64,000 nt of DNA from Diadophis punctatus similis (Eukaryota > Chordata > Lepidosauria > Squamata > Dipsadidae). The notes beneath the pieces are model-generated. The model was not told where the DNA came from. It saw only the letters and a list, made by a program, of their open reading frames with translations, and made no database searches. The translations under genes and the position numbers were made by a program. Numbering within the stretch: the first letter of the stretch is position 1; every line of letters starts with the position of its first letter. Positions 44,698 to 56,378 of the stretch are shown piece by piece. Location: contig JALIGW010000005.1 of the NCBI GenBank assembly GCA_023053685.1, forward strand, positions 28,074,501 through 28,138,500, written 5' to 3'.

Positions 44698-45411
44698 GTT
44701 GAACAGAAACCCCGACTGTCTTGGGTGTTATGGTTTCACAGTTTTTTTCACCTATCCTTGAATACTGCTCACCTGCCTGGAACCCACACTGTATTTCGGA
44801 CATTAATACATTAGAGAGGGTCCAGAGGTATTTTACAAGAAGAGTACTCAACTCCTCTGTTCGCAATAAAATTCCATATTCCAGTAAACTTGAAATTTTA
44901 GGCCTGGATAACCTTGAACTACGCCGTCTACGTTCCGACCTAAGCTTAGTACACAAGATCATCTACCTTAATGTCCTACCTGTTAATGACTACTTTAATT
45001 TCAACCACAATAACACTAGGGCTATCAATAGATACAAACTAAATGTATTCCGCTCTAATCTTGATTGCAGAAAATACGACTTCTGCAATAGAGTAGTAAA
45101 TGTCTGGAACACTTTACCTGATCCTGTTGTTAGTTTCTCTAATCCCCATACCTTTTACCTTAAACTGTCTACCGTGGACCTTACACATTTCTTAAGAGAT
45201 CCCTAAGAAGGCGTACATAAGCGCACCAATGTGCCTACCATCCCTGTCCTACTGTACTCATTTGTATGTACTCGTTTTATGTGTTTATGGCTATGTTTTG
45301 CTTCTTTATATCCATTTATTTGTGTCATTTTTTCATGTGTTCTGTTTCCTTGCACTTGTTGACAAATAAATAAACAAATAAACAAATAAATAAACAAATA
45401 AACAAACGAAC
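44698..45411 (+). mobile_element. 5'-truncated LINE (CR1/Jockey superfamily), RT C-terminus and 3' UTR
   Basis: The frame from about 44750 to 45206 reads SPILEYCSPAWNPH, LERVQRYFTRRV, LGLDNLELRRLRSDL, KIIYLNVLP and VVNVWNTLPDPVV, the C-terminal RT region of this LINE group. It ends FLRDP at the stop codon. The 3' UTR has TACATAAGCGCACCAATGTG and a tail TTGACAAATAAATAAAC. The 3' UTR family is shared with 28199 and 29872. It is open over 161 codons, so relatively young, and lies antisense to GRK5. Confidence 0.82.
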
Positions 45412-45598
45412 AGTTAAGACAAAACCTGGAGGGAATCAATTCAGCACCTTCCTTCAGGTCAACTGCTATGTCTGTCTTAGGGCCTGGCATCTCCAGGCCT
45501 GTCTAGCCTCTTCCTGTCTTCACCTTCCTTTCTTTTACTTTCATTCATCGTTCCTGTTTTACTGTTACATTCCACCCTGGAATATCTTTTGACTAGAA

Positions 45599-45940
45599 CA
45601 GGGGTCGGCAACCTTAAACACTCAAAGAGCCATTTGGACCCGTTTCCCACAGGAAAAAAAAAACACAGGGAGCCACAAAACCCTTCCCGTGCCTGACTAT
45701 TTACTGAACGGCCACAGAACTAGCATATGTAGTTGAATTAAACATTCTGTTTTCTTCTGAAACTTTTCTTTTCTTGGATTTATCCATGGATGGCCTACCG
45801 GGGGTCGAAAAGCTGAATAAACCACGTGCCAGCGGGTATCAACATTGGCAGTTGTGACGCATATTTTGAGCAACAGGGAGCCACAGCAGAGGGATGAAAG
45901 AGCCACATGTGGCTCCAGAGCCATGGGTTGCTGACCCCTG
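45599..45940. mobile_element. Non-autonomous hAT element
   Basis: CAGGGGTCGGCAACCTTAAA at the left, GGGTTGCTGACCCCTG at the right. The 8-bp duplication GACTAGAA is perfect (45591-45598, 45941-45948). AAAGAGCCATTTGG on the left pairs with CCACATGTGGCTC-type sequence on the right. It retains unique interior sequence but no transposase. The 45955 element begins 7 bp beyond the right duplication. Confidence 0.92.
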
Positions 45941-45954
45941 GACTAGAATATACA

Positions 45955-46530
45955 TACAGGCAGTCCTTGATTTACAACCATTTGTTTAGTATCCATTCAA
46001 AGTTATAGCAGCATGGAAAAAAAGTGAAGGACTTGCTTCCAGAAATCATGGGTACTCCATCAATGGAAGTTTTAAAGAAGAGATTGGACAACTATTTCGT
46101 CTGAAATTGTATTGGGTTTCCTGCTTAATCAGAGTGTTGGAATGAAGACCTCCAAGATTCTGGCCAACTCTGTTATTCTGTTCTGTTCTGACTTATGATC
46201 CGTTCTTGCACTTACAACTGTTGTAGCCTCACATAAACAAAATTCAGGCACTCGGCAAATGGCATGTATTTACAACGGATGCAGCATCCTTGGGTTACAT
46301 GATCATCATTTGTGACCTTCTCAGCTGCTTCTGACAAGCAATAGTCAGAATAGTCAATGGGGGAACTGGATTCTCTTAATTATTGCATGATTCACTTAAC
46401 AACTGCAATGATTCACTTAACAACCATGGCAAAAAAGATTGTAAAATTGGGCAGGACTCACTTAACAACTCCTTGCTTAGCAATGGAAATTCTGGTTCCA
46501 ATTGTGGTCTGAAGTTGAGGACTACCTATA
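45955..46530. mobile_element. Tc1/mariner-like element split by CR1
   Basis: Left part 45955-46027 starts TACAGGCAGTCCTTGATTTA. Right part 46191-46530 ends AAGTTGAGGACTACCTATA. They match the two sides of 40738-41130. The intervening 46028-46190 is a CR1 3' end (TTGCTTCCAGAAATCATGGG to the (TTCTG)n tail). Confidence 0.82.
46028..46190 (+). mobile_element. CR1 3' end inserted in the mariner-like element
   Basis: Matches the 3' end of the CR1 at 26270-26417: a CCAGAA coding piece, GGGTTTCCTGC, GAAGACCTCCAAG, CCAACTCTGTTATTCTG. Only about 160 bp inserted, with a TTCTG tail. Confidence 0.85.
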
Positions 46531-46737
46531 TCTCAAGTTGATATCCAGATAAAACCTAACTTTTGGTCTGAACATGAATCATTCAAAATTATCTGAGTCT
46601 GTGCGTGGAATGCTTTTCATATTCGTAATGTTAAATTATAACGAACAGCCTATCATTGAGAACGTATTTACAAAACAAAAGTCTTATGGAAATCAACAAC
46701 AAAATAAAATGATCTTTGAATGCCAGAGTGCACTTAC

Positions 46738-46838
46738 TTTACACAGGGTGAGAACAGCTCTTTACACGGGCTGTTTTCAAGTTTTTCTTTTATCTGCTGT
46801 ACAAGATCTTGACTGGCTTCTGCTACATAAGCTGGAGA
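46738..46838 (-). CDS. GRK5: GRK5 exon 5 (first exon in the window)
   Basis: 33 codons plus two bases, SPAYVAEASQDLV to FSPCV(K). Corresponds to human residues from 114, in the RH (RGS-homology) domain. KPCKELF of human is SPCKELF here. This exon is the least conserved one seen, as expected for this region. Acceptor TTTTTCATAG, donor GTAAGT. Exons 1-4 must lie beyond 64000, or are too short or diverged for me to see. Confidence 0.93.
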
Positions 46839-49800
46839 CTATGAAAAAGTAGAGAGAATCATCAGTTCATTATGTAGCAGGAGAAAGTATTTCCTTGACA
46901 ACCAAATACATTTAGGCACCAAGATATCAGAAAATATACAAAAATAATATTTGCATTTATTTATTATTGAGACATCTATGCTGCTTCAAGCTAACAATTC
47001 TAGTGAGGTTATAGGACAATATATTACTAATAAACAAAAATATTCCAAAACCCTCTACAAAAATACCTAACAAACTTTCCAGAAATATACAATAACCAAA
47101 TTCAACCCAGCATTCTTTTCTCACAAACCAGGGGAAAAAATAGTATCATAATGAAGCATGCATCTCTTCTGTTCCTGAAAACTCTATGAAAAGATGAGGA
47201 TTTAAGGAAATGCCTTACAATCAGTCACTGCAATCAGGCAACCACGTAGTTGCATTAACTCACATCAGAGAAGAAAGATGGCAAGCAAAAGAAAATATGT
47301 ACTAGTGACAAAATCAAGTTAACATACATACACACACACAAAACACACACCGCCTCTCTGTTGTGTATGTGCACATGTCCGGTTTTCTAAATCAGACAGT
47401 GTAACAAGGCGGATGATTCTGCATTCTTCATGTGCAGCAGTTATTATAATACTTGGCGTTTTAAAGATTTGTATTAAGTTCTGATTCCATATTCATGTAC
47501 AAATAACACGCTCAAGATTCCCTGTTTTTGCTATGATATTTCTTTCCACAAAAAGTTGAGTACAGTTCTTCATTTCATCTTTGCTTTGTGAGTACATGGT
47601 GTACTGAAATTACTTACTTTCTAGTTGATCAAAAACACTGTTTTTATGTATATTTAGGGAGGGGTATATGTCTTCATTTACAGTTTTTATAAACCTAAAT
47701 AAGTTTTCACACTTCACAGAACTTTCCATTCAACTTTCTACTGTAAAACACACACACACAAAAGGCAGAATCCAGGCAATAACCTTTCCCACTATAAAGT
47801 CATAAAACAAACAGCATTTAAAAATTTTTTTTTTAATGTAATGTCTGATTTTTTTTCTTTCTGAGTCAATCTGTAGATATTTTTCTTTTGTTTCAAGCAT
47901 GAGTCAACTTTTTTTTAAAAACAAATAATAATCCTACCGTAGCACACTATCTAAAAAGAGAAAAGTAACCTCTGGATTGATGCCATTATGTGATACTGCT
48001 GAACATTTGCTAAATAGTGTAAATAGAAATAAACTCTTTTCTTTATTCCTTTATTGAACACTTAAAAAAAATAAACAAATACAAAATAAAACATAAAAAT
48101 GAGAAAAGAATGTAATACAATAAACAGGTAATTTAAAATGTCATGAAAGCTACAGCTTTCTAAAATATTAATTATGAGAAATAGTTATAAAGAGAAGATA
48201 TATGACATGACTAATCAAATAACTATTAAACTTAACCTAAAAATAAGTAACAAAGTCTATATTCAGTACAACATAAATCAGCTGAAATTGTGCAATGTTT
48301 CATTCATTCACATTTAGACATTTAGTACATATTAAAAGTCCAATTTAGATATCTCATATAAATTAATATATAGATTCTATGCATGAAAATAAACTTTCCT
48401 ATGTTGTTGTAGAAAGTTTATTCGCCTGGCGTCATAGAAGGTTTAGAAAACACACCTATCAGGAAACAGAGAAAATAATTCAGAAGGAAAGGGAAGATAA
48501 ATAAAATAAAATAAAACTCTTAATCATACATAATTCAACTACTATTAAAACATTTAAAGACATGTTTCCAGCTTTCCACAAGTTGGTACTTTCCAAATGT
48601 GTTGTCCATATAGAGTGCACGAGGGGAAAAATTTCATTATTCACAATCTCAGCAAGTGCAGGCATGGCTATGTAAACTGAAGCCTTGCCAGCCATCTGAA
48701 GTGCCTAATAATAAATACATTTTAAATCATCTTTCCATGTTGACTCTTTTCTTCTTCTTATGCATATTTCCTGAAATTGGACTTGCCACTCCTACTTTAG
48801 CTTGGACAAGGACAAGTAATGTAAGTGTATTTTTTGCATAAATTTTATTAATTAAGATTATCATTTTTATTTTGATGAAATTTGAAATGACTGAAATAGG
48901 GAACTAATTGTGTGCATGTGTGCCTATGTATCTGTATTTGCAAATAATGAAAATGGAGAAATCTGACAAAATATTTATATTTTTTCTTCTTTTAACGCAC
49001 CCGCTAATACTTTTTTGTGGTTGTTAACCAGAGTTTGCTTTATTCTACAAGAATGCAGTGAAGGGGATGAGTTATATCACTGGCAAGTAATGTTATATTC
49101 CATTTCTTATTCCAAGTATTTAAGGAATAGATGCTTTTGAGAAATGGTTTCCATATGTAATTGTGTTTCTGTTGCAGGCCAAATTTAATTAGGTTCTGCA
49201 GGAAGAAATGTTGTTTAGTCCAACAATACATCACAACATTTCAAGTCATTTGTCATCATTTCAGAAATTGAAGTGTGGTATGTATTGATGGAGAGAGATA
49301 AAATTGCTGAATCCTTTCCCAGAATTTCGTAGAGAGCTGTAGGTAGTACAGTCCAATTATAGATCACGGAGAGGAAAAAAAATGATTGTCCACAATTATC
49401 TTTCTGACTTTCTAGTATTAACGATTCTGCATACAAAATATTTCATAACAGACATATTTTGAGAACATCTCAAATAAAAACAACAAGCAGCGTTCATGAA
49501 AAGCTTGGTTCAAGTTAAGCTTGAACTCCAATTAGTACAGTCTGTGCGTGAACTTAAAAGGCTGGGAGAAAAACAACACAGAAGGCTGGTTGAGACATCA
49601 TCAAACAAACAAACAAACCTTTCCCAAAGTTGAGAAGTTCCAAGAATTTATTTATCATTCAGGAAGACTTAATGATAGATACCTTTGACACTGCCCTTTC
49701 TTGGCTGGTTTATGGAAATGTTTGTTTTTGTCTTCTCTATTATCTTTCAATTTCTTAATCTAGATTACAGTCCTTTTCTGGAAATTCAAGTAGCCAGATC

Positions 49801-49961
49801 AAACATTTATTATCTACTTAGGAGATCAATTCAGGTAAGCTCATCCTAGAAGATTTACTAAATTCAAACCAGAAATAGTGACATCATAGATGTTGAACGG
49901 AGGCATCCAATTCAGCCAAATAGAAATTTTGATACTTAATTTTAATGAATATTTCTATATA
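46839..49961 (-). other. GRK5: GRK5 upstream intron, no further exon seen
   Basis: AT-rich sequence upstream of exon 5. Short (CA)n runs lie at 47329-47350 and 47749-47762. No segment resembles the preceding GRK5 exon, which should end near KYLTPK. No named repeat recognised. Confidence 0.6.
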
Positions 49962-49969
49962 CTGTAGAT

Positions 49970-50359
49970 CAGGGGTCCCCAACCCCAGTCTGTGGACCAG
50001 CACTCTGCTGCAGCATGCCAGAAACTGGGCCGCACAAACAAGCGAAGCTCCATCTGCGGGATGCAGGCAGCCTACAAAATTACACCTGGTGTAATTTTGG
50101 TCCTCGGAAAAACCTCTTTCTCTCCGGTCCCTGCAGTGGTGGGTTGCTACCAGTTCGCACAGGTTTGGGTGAAACGGTCGTGGTGGCGGGGCGGGAGACT
50201 CGGCCCACCTGTCCGGATGTAATCAAAAACACTCTGCGCGTGCACAGAAACATTGCACGTGTGAAGCGTGTACGCGTGCCTGCGCGCTCCCGTTCCCGAA
50301 CTGGTAGCAAAAGTAAGAGAAACCCACTACTGGGTCCCTGGTACCGCTGGAGACTGCTG
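49970..50359. mobile_element. hAT element containing a second hAT
   Basis: Outer element: CAGGGGTCCCCAACCCCAGT to CTGGAGACTGCTG, with a perfect 8-bp duplication CTGTAGAT (49962-49969, 50360-50367). Its body resembles 57911-58092 (CATGCCAGAAAC, GCAGGCAGC). A different hAT interrupts it at 50134-50332. Confidence 0.88.
50134..50332. mobile_element. Inner hAT element
   Basis: CAGTGGTGGGTTGCTACCAG to GAGAAACCCACTACTG, with a perfect 8-bp duplication GGTCCCTG (50126-50133, 50333-50340) made from outer-element sequence. Younger than its host by nesting. Confidence 0.9.
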
Positions 50360-50367
50360 CTGTAGAT

Positions 50368-51668
50368 GATTTGGTATTTCTGCCCCATAGGCTTTTAGAC
50401 ATTACGAGTTAATAGCTTTATTGTCTGCTGGTAATGGATTGTAATACTTGCAAAGTCATACCTTTCATAAGGCGCTTTCTTATTTAATATAACACAGCAC
50501 ACATTGCAATGCTATTTGAAGCGATTTTATCAACAATGTTGGTATTAATTAGACTGTGTTATACTTTAGATTTGAGGGGGGAGAAAGTCAATAACCCTTA
50601 AACCAAACATTTATTTTCCCAGGATTGCTTTACAGCTGTAGAGGGCAGTTACCCAATCGCAGGAAAAAAATGCAGCTGTTCTGAGAGGTTGCCAACAAGT
50701 GTTATGTCAGTCCAAAGCACCCTTTTCTCTTGAGTCCAAAGACTGCACAACTGTAATATTAACATTCATGTTATACATACACAAAGATCAAATTTCTTAA
50801 TGTCTGAATTCTCAGAGGACAATTACAAACAAAATTGAAATTCCTGAACATTTATTTTTAGCATGGAATTTATGAATTGATTAACTGAACTGGATTAATG
50901 AATTAATACAAGATCTCATTGCAGATTGAAAACAAGACCGCTAGTTTTCTGAAATCAACCTTCCTTCCTTCGTATCCCTCCAAACCTCAAGTGGAGCCTA
51001 GTATGCTTCAGTATGGATCCCTGCACTGCACTGACCCCCGCACTGAACAGGAGATTGGCTTAAATGACCTATTCTAAAAGTATTATTTTCAATGCAACCA
51101 TTCTATCCCTGCACACACGTATTCCATTATGGAGGAAATAGGGAGAAGCAGTTAAGCACCCTGCATGCATAGTACGGAAATATCACGTGGCATATAAGCA
51201 TATCTCTACATCTCTAGCGAGAAAAGATGTTGAGGATGAGACAAATAAAAGTGATTGTGCTTCTTTTCTGTCAAATGTAGAAAAACAAACTCTTGATATG
51301 GCTCCTTGCCCTATATTATTGGCTCTGTTGGCATGCAGGGTTATGGAAATGCACTATGTTGCAATAGCAAAACCACAGCCAAGTCTTTTCCACATATTAC
51401 CGTAGGAAGCAGAGGGAATAATGTGACATAAGACAGCAGTGTTGCCTATCTTTTCAAATCTGGCGGTCTCCACCTGTGTCAGATCACAGCTCTTAAAATC
51501 CTAAGTCAGGATGGCCAATGCCACCAAGTAGGTGACAAGGGCTTCAGCATCTAATTGCACAATGACAATTTACTGAAATGGGATTAAATAGCCCACATTC
51601 CAAGTCATTTATTTTCTTGGCCACAGACAATTCTTGAGTTCATTAAATACCCTAAGTTATATCATGCT
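50368..51668 (-). other. GRK5: GRK5 upstream intron, no feature seen
   Basis: Unique-looking AT-rich sequence. No exon, RNA gene or named repeat. Confidence 0.5.
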
Positions 51669-51957
51669 TTATTATTTTATTTTATTTTATTTTATTTTAT
51701 TTTATTTTATTTTATTTTATTATTTTATTATTTTATTATTTTATTTTATTTTATTTTATTTTTTTTTATTTTTTTATTTTATTTTATTTTATTTTATTTT
51801 ATTATTTTATTATTTTTTTATTTTTTTATTTATTTTATTTTATTTTATTTTATTTTATTTTATTTTATTTTATTATTTTATTTTATTTTATTTTATTTTA
51901 TTTTATTTTATTTTATTTTATTATTTTATTTTATTTTATTTTATTTTATTTTATTTT
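51669..51957 (+). repeat. (TTTTA)n microsatellite
   Basis: About 290 bp of pentanucleotide TTTTA with scattered TTATTTTATTA interruptions. The Phe/Tyr-rich open frame across it is a composition artefact. Confidence 0.97.
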
Positions 51958-51997
51958 AGCTGACAATAATTGATTGCAAAGATACAATACACTAAAT

Positions 51998-52115
51998 CGG
52001 GGTGTCAAACTCGCAGCCCGCGGGCCGGATGCATCATGTGCTGGCCACGCTCACCCCCATTTTAGCAAAGGGGGGGAAGTCACAATATGTCACGTGATGA
52101 AAACATGACACCATG
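51998..52115. mobile_element. Short hAT element
   Basis: CGGGGTGTCAAACTCGCAGC to AAAACATGACACCATG, with a perfect 8-bp duplication CACTAAAT (51990-51997, 52116-52123). 118 bp, strongly deleted. The left end carries CCCGCGGGCCGG. Confidence 0.82.
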
Positions 52116-52123
52116 CACTAAAT

Positions 52124-52880
52124 CATAAAACAGAGGTTAAGTTCACATAACAAGCTAAAAAAAATAAAGACATAAAACATATGTATTGAGCTACCATATC
52201 TGAGCAGCAAAAATCTGGTTGACCACTAAAATGGCAGCAAAGTTGTCCTATATATCCTAGATCTTGGCTACCATATAGTGATTGTCCAGATTTTTGTCCA
52301 GATTGTCCAGATTGTCCAGATTTTTCAGCCCACATTTGGTACCCCTAAGGTTATGGTTTAGTGTTATCCAGACTATATTGTACATGTTTCCAAACCACTC
52401 AAGATATCTGACTAAACTCTATTTTTTCTCATGGGACAACACAAATTTATGGACAGATTCAAATTATAAACATTAAAAATGTGATTTTTAAATAAAAATA
52501 TTTATTTAAAAATCACATTATTAGGTTTATAAGTTGAATTATTTAATATATAATCTTCTCTTTAAGCATAGAATTGTCTCCATTGTTGCCAGCTTTTAAA
52601 AGTTCATGCCATTAAATTAACTAATGTATTTCATTCAAAATGTTGCTCAATATATTTTACACTTTAAATCTGGAAACTCTTCTAGGTTAAAATTTGTTTT
52701 TAAAACAGTTAAAATGGTTCATTCACTGGACAAAAATTGAAGCTGTAAGTCCTTCCAATATGAAATGGACTGCTCCAAAAATAAGTACATCTTAAATACA
52801 GATGGTTGACATTTGCATGTAGACTATTTTAATTTAATTTAATTTAAATTTTTAAATTTTAAATTTAATTTAAATTTAAA
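52124..52880 (-). other. GRK5: GRK5 upstream intron, no gene seen
   Basis: A small cluster of TTGTCCAGA repeats lies at about 52283-52322. An AT-only stretch (TTTAATTTAAATTT variants) lies at 52828-52905. Confidence 0.5.
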
Positions 52881-52884
52881 TTTA

Positions 52885-53025
52885 ATTTAATTTTAATTTT
52901 TATATTTTGATTTTAATTGCATTTATTGGTTTTCTTGTATTTTTCCTGTGTTGTAAGCCGCCCTGAGTCCCTCGGGAGTGGGGCGGCATATAAGAAACCA
53001 TAAATAAATAAATAAATAAATAAAT
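52885..53025 (+). mobile_element. L2-like LINE 3' end
   Basis: TGTAAGCCGCCCTGAGTCCC, then GGGGCGGCATATAAGAAACC and (ATAA)n. Same 3' signature as the L2-like LINE at 24131-25172 and the reversed copy at 13212. Confidence 0.8.
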
Positions 53026-53773
53026 TTTGCACTCTCTATACTTCTTCCTCCCAAAAATCTATTCATTCACGAATTTGTCTTCTAATGCTACTTTGATCTT
53101 GATTTGACTGTCAAGTATTCCTTTGTAACAATAGGAGGAACCAGGTAACTGATGAAGCACCTGCTGCTGCATCTACCAAATTTTTGCACAATGGATGAAT
53201 ACCAAGGACACTAGTCTGTAAGGAAGAAAGAATTAAATTCTCATTTCCTGCTTTCTAAAGTTATTGTGTTGATTCATGAAAAGGTGCAGACCAAAGAATA
53301 AATACCCTTCTTTTGTATCATGTCTCTGCTCTTCCTTAGTGGCTAAAAGTAGGATTTCCCTTTTGCTGCTCCCCAAATACTGTATATTCTTCCCACCAAA
53401 AGTTTTGCTACAATTCTAGCTCTGGATTACGATTCAAATATCAGTAGGGGAAGCACTAATGATTTGACTCCCGAAATCATAGATATGGCTACAAATTGTA
53501 AGCAAATCATAAGTGAACCTATGGATCCAGCATTTCTGGTAAGTTTGCCAATACATTATTTTTAGGGATTTGGATTCTAGCAAAACTTCTAAGAGTTTTT
53601 CTTAGGGTTAGGATTATGTTAGGGTTGGTTTAAAAGGTCAGATGACCAATGCTTTAGTGGTCAAGGTTGAAATAGTTCAGCATTGATACAGTATCTAATG
53701 CTAGTGCTTTGTGTTATGTCCCGTACTACTTTCAAGACTCTTTTCTTCATTTCTTGGAAGAATAGTTACAGTA

Positions 53774-54030
53774 TATTTATTTATTTATTTATTAGTGAGA
53801 TTTATATACCGCCTCATAGTGCAAGCACTCTCTAAGTGGTTTACACCATTAAGCAATGTATATATTTACATTGCCCCCAACAATCTGGGTCCTCATTTTA
53901 TCTACCTTGGAAGGATGGAAGGCTGAGTCAACCCTGAGCCGGTGAGATTTGAACAGCTGAACTCAAATGATCACAGTCAGCTAAAGTAGCCTGCAGTACT
54001 GCTCTCTAACCGCTACGCCACCTCGGCTCT
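53774..54030 (-). mobile_element. Sauria-type SINE
   Basis: Reversed SINE with a (TTTA)n run at its tail, TTTATATACCGCCTCATAG, TTGCCCCCAACAATCTGGG, GGATGGAAGGCTGAGTCAAC and the tRNA-like head ending GCTACGCCACCTCGGCTC. Nearly full length. Confidence 0.88.
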
Positions 54031-54185
54031 ATATCAGGGTTAACACTGACCTTCAGCAGCAAGCAACACCCTGGCAAGGGTGAGTCAACCAGTTTATCAA
54101 ACAAGAGTGTGTTCACGTCTCGTATCTGCCCATTCCTAAATTATTTCTAAAAAGACCAGAAATAGCATCTTCAGTTCAACATTAG

Positions 54186-54540
54186 AAATAGGTGGCAACA
54201 AGTGGGCTCCTGTTCTTTGGGATCACTGTTGATACTGTGTGGTTCTCTGAGGTTGGTTGTTTTTCTGCTGATATTTCGTTACCATGCTAGGTAACATCAT
54301 CAGAGCATGCTAGGTAACTCTCATCAGTGCACGAAAGAGTGACGTTGCTGGTTATTTATATATAGTAGCTTGCCTCACAAAAGTGTTGGCTGGGTGTGGT
54401 TTCTTCTTTGAGGCTTCTTTGTTACAGTATTATTTCTTCCCTGATTGTTTACCTGATGCAATTTCCTGCTTATCCAGAAACTGGCTGCTAGGGAGGTCTT
54501 GGGCTGTTTCACTAGATCATCCCCCCACCCTGTTCTTAGG
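54186..54540 (-). mobile_element. Penelope-like element fragment
   Basis: Contains CTGCTGATATTTCGTTACCA, the reverse of a motif common in Penelope-like copies of squamates, and CATCATCAG sites. The downstream TGTTGGCTGGGTGTGG and CTGATTGTTTACCTGATGC segments also recall the terminal region of these elements. No reverse transcriptase or GIY-YIG frame is present. Family assignment is from memory and needs a library comparison. Confidence 0.55.
54270..54303 (-). ncRNA. Hammerhead-ribozyme-like core in the Penelope-like fragment
   Basis: On the minus strand: CTGATGA (54303-54297), one A-side base, stem II GTTACC/GGTAAC of six perfect pairs (54295-54290 with 54083+200, i.e. 54083 is not used; the partner is 54283-54278) around a TAGCAT loop, then GAAA (54277-54274), then ATC (54272-54270) as a possible NUH cleavage triplet. 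CUGAUGA and GAAA are the two invariant core boxes. Hammerheads with minimal stem III are known in Penelope-like elements. Stem I partners were not resolved, so activity is unproven. Confidence 0.4.
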
Positions 54541-56003
54541 CCTTGGGCTGAAGCTGGGTGAAACAATTCTTAAGTAGAGACTTCCTCCATAGAACAAGAA
54601 GCAGCTTTAAGCCTTGCCTTCTAACAAAAAGTGGAGTTAACCCCTTCCTGGCAACTGCATCTTTGGTGACAATGCGGGAAGGAAGGAAGAAGCCAATATC
54701 AGAAAGAGAAAAGCATAGAAAAATGATGGTCACTTGCCTTAGTCACCTTTTGCTCAGGCCCCACTTATCTATAGGCAAGATATTACAAGATTTTTTTTTT
54801 AAAAAGTTGCTTTCATCTGGATTGCTATATCTCTCCCCCCCCATACTTATAAAAATCTTCAAAGGAAGTTTAAATGACTATAGATAAGCATCCCAATATG
54901 TTAATAATTAGACGAAACTCTATACAAGTTTTACTATTAGAGGAAGTAACGTCAATGCTGCATCACAAAATAATGTGCCAAATCACAGCTCACCTCTCGT
55001 TCTTGCATGAAAGGGGGGGGGGAATTGGTTCCCATAAAGCAACAGACTGTAGACATGCTCATAACTCTCACTCCATATATGTCCAAAAACGGGCGCTGTT
55101 ATTACACAGCAATGTTTTATTAAGTTCTTCAATCTAGGCAGACAGCTTAATTTTTACACAGGTCCCTTGACTGAAAAACGTTCTATGGAAATATTCTAAG
55201 CATACTTCACCTAAAAGTAAAGCTAAGACAGAAAGAGGGAGAAGAGGAAAACAAATAATGCTTTGTAGGTCTATGGTAAACTCCAGCTTCCCTAGCAAGA
55301 CCCTTGGGAAAGAGCAATTCCATTGATCATTTCTTCCGTTCAGGTGGTACACTCGCACTCACTGTTTCTAGCCCATGGAAAGGGGTTATGTTTTTCCGGA
55401 GAGAGCTTTGCATACTTGCAGTGGTATAGTCTGTTTCTCCTCAGCCCTACCTACTGGGACAAACAACAGCTGTGCTAGAATATTTAATCCGTGATGCTCT
55501 GCGATGTTTTGGACGGAGTCCAGTTTTAGCCTAATTGACTGATACTAGTTTAATTTAAAGGCAGAGACTTGGCTAGCAGGTCGAGAGCTTTTCTGCAAGT
55601 AGCTTTTTTAACACAGCAATTATATTCCATTTACTTTGAAGCCATGCAAGATTTAGAAAACAAACATTCCATGGCACAAGAAAATGTTTTGCTTGTCAAA
55701 AACCACAGAAGGAACCACTTTCCTGAGAAAGTATAAGTATGGGTCCCACAGTCTTCAAGCAAGAAAACCACCGAATCCCTCTGGCCGTAGGACATCCAGA
55801 GATTTCTGACCAAATGACACATTGCAAACATGCCCTACACTATGATCTGCACCAAAAAAAGCCACTTCAGTTAAATATAATGAGAGTGAAGAAGCCATAA
55901 CAGAAGGTGTGGGCTTAACACTTTCCTTGTGAGCTGCTACTTCTCAACTTCAATTTGCACTGACCCCAAGTGTCTCCCCAGAGGGGGCTGAACTGAAGGC
56001 TTA
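54541..56003 (-). other. GRK5: GRK5 upstream intron, no gene seen
   Basis: No exon-like segment or named repeat. Short homopolymers at 54792 and 55014. Confidence 0.5.
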
Positions 56004-56004
56004 A

Positions 56005-56378
56005 GGTCTTCAAACTTGGCAACTTTAAGACTTGTGGACTTTAGAGCTGGAGTAGTGCAGTGGTTAAATGCTGCGACTGCAGGCTGACTGCTAGTTCAGT
56101 AGTTCAGTTGTTCAAATCTCACCAGGCTCACGGTTGACTCAGCCTTCCATCCTTCCGAGGTGGGTAAAATGAGGACCCAGATTGTTGGGGGCAATATGCT
56201 GAACTCTGTAAACCGCTTAGAGAGGGCTGTAAAGCACTATGAAGCGGTATATAAGTAAAGTGCTATTGCTATTGCTATTGCTATTTAACTCCCAGAATTC
56301 TCCAGCTAGCATAGCTGGCTGGAGAATTCTGGGAGTTGAAGTCCACAAGTCTTAAAGTTGCCAAGTTTGGGGACCCTG
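56005..56378. mobile_element. Palindromic hAT MITE split by a SINE
   Basis: Left part GGTCTTCAAACTTGGCAACT to GTGGACTT; right part AACTCCCAGAATTCTCCAGC to TTTGGGGACCCTG. The break falls inside the normally continuous GACTTCAACTCCC. No clean 8-bp flanking duplication is visible. Confidence 0.82.
56043..56285 (+). mobile_element. Full-length Sauria-type SINE
   Basis: Sense orientation on this strand. Pol III promoter-like boxes: GTGCAGTGGTTAAATGC (A box region, from about 56055) and GTTCAAATC (B box, 56110-56118). The body TTGACTCAGCCTTCCATCC is followed by AATGAGGACCCAGATTG, AAACCGCTTAGAGAGGGC and GCGGTATATAAGT, and the tail (CTATTG)n. The most intact copy of the four. Its 3' end is of the type thought to be copied by Bov-B LINE machinery. 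Confidence 0.92.

Noticed and set aside
51634..51963. 109-codon Phe/Tyr/Leu-rich frame
   Set aside because: Direct translation of the TTTTA microsatellite.
56043..56285. A tRNA gene, because of A- and B-box-like sequences
   Set aside because: The boxes belong to a SINE head; no cloverleaf and the SINE body follows directly.
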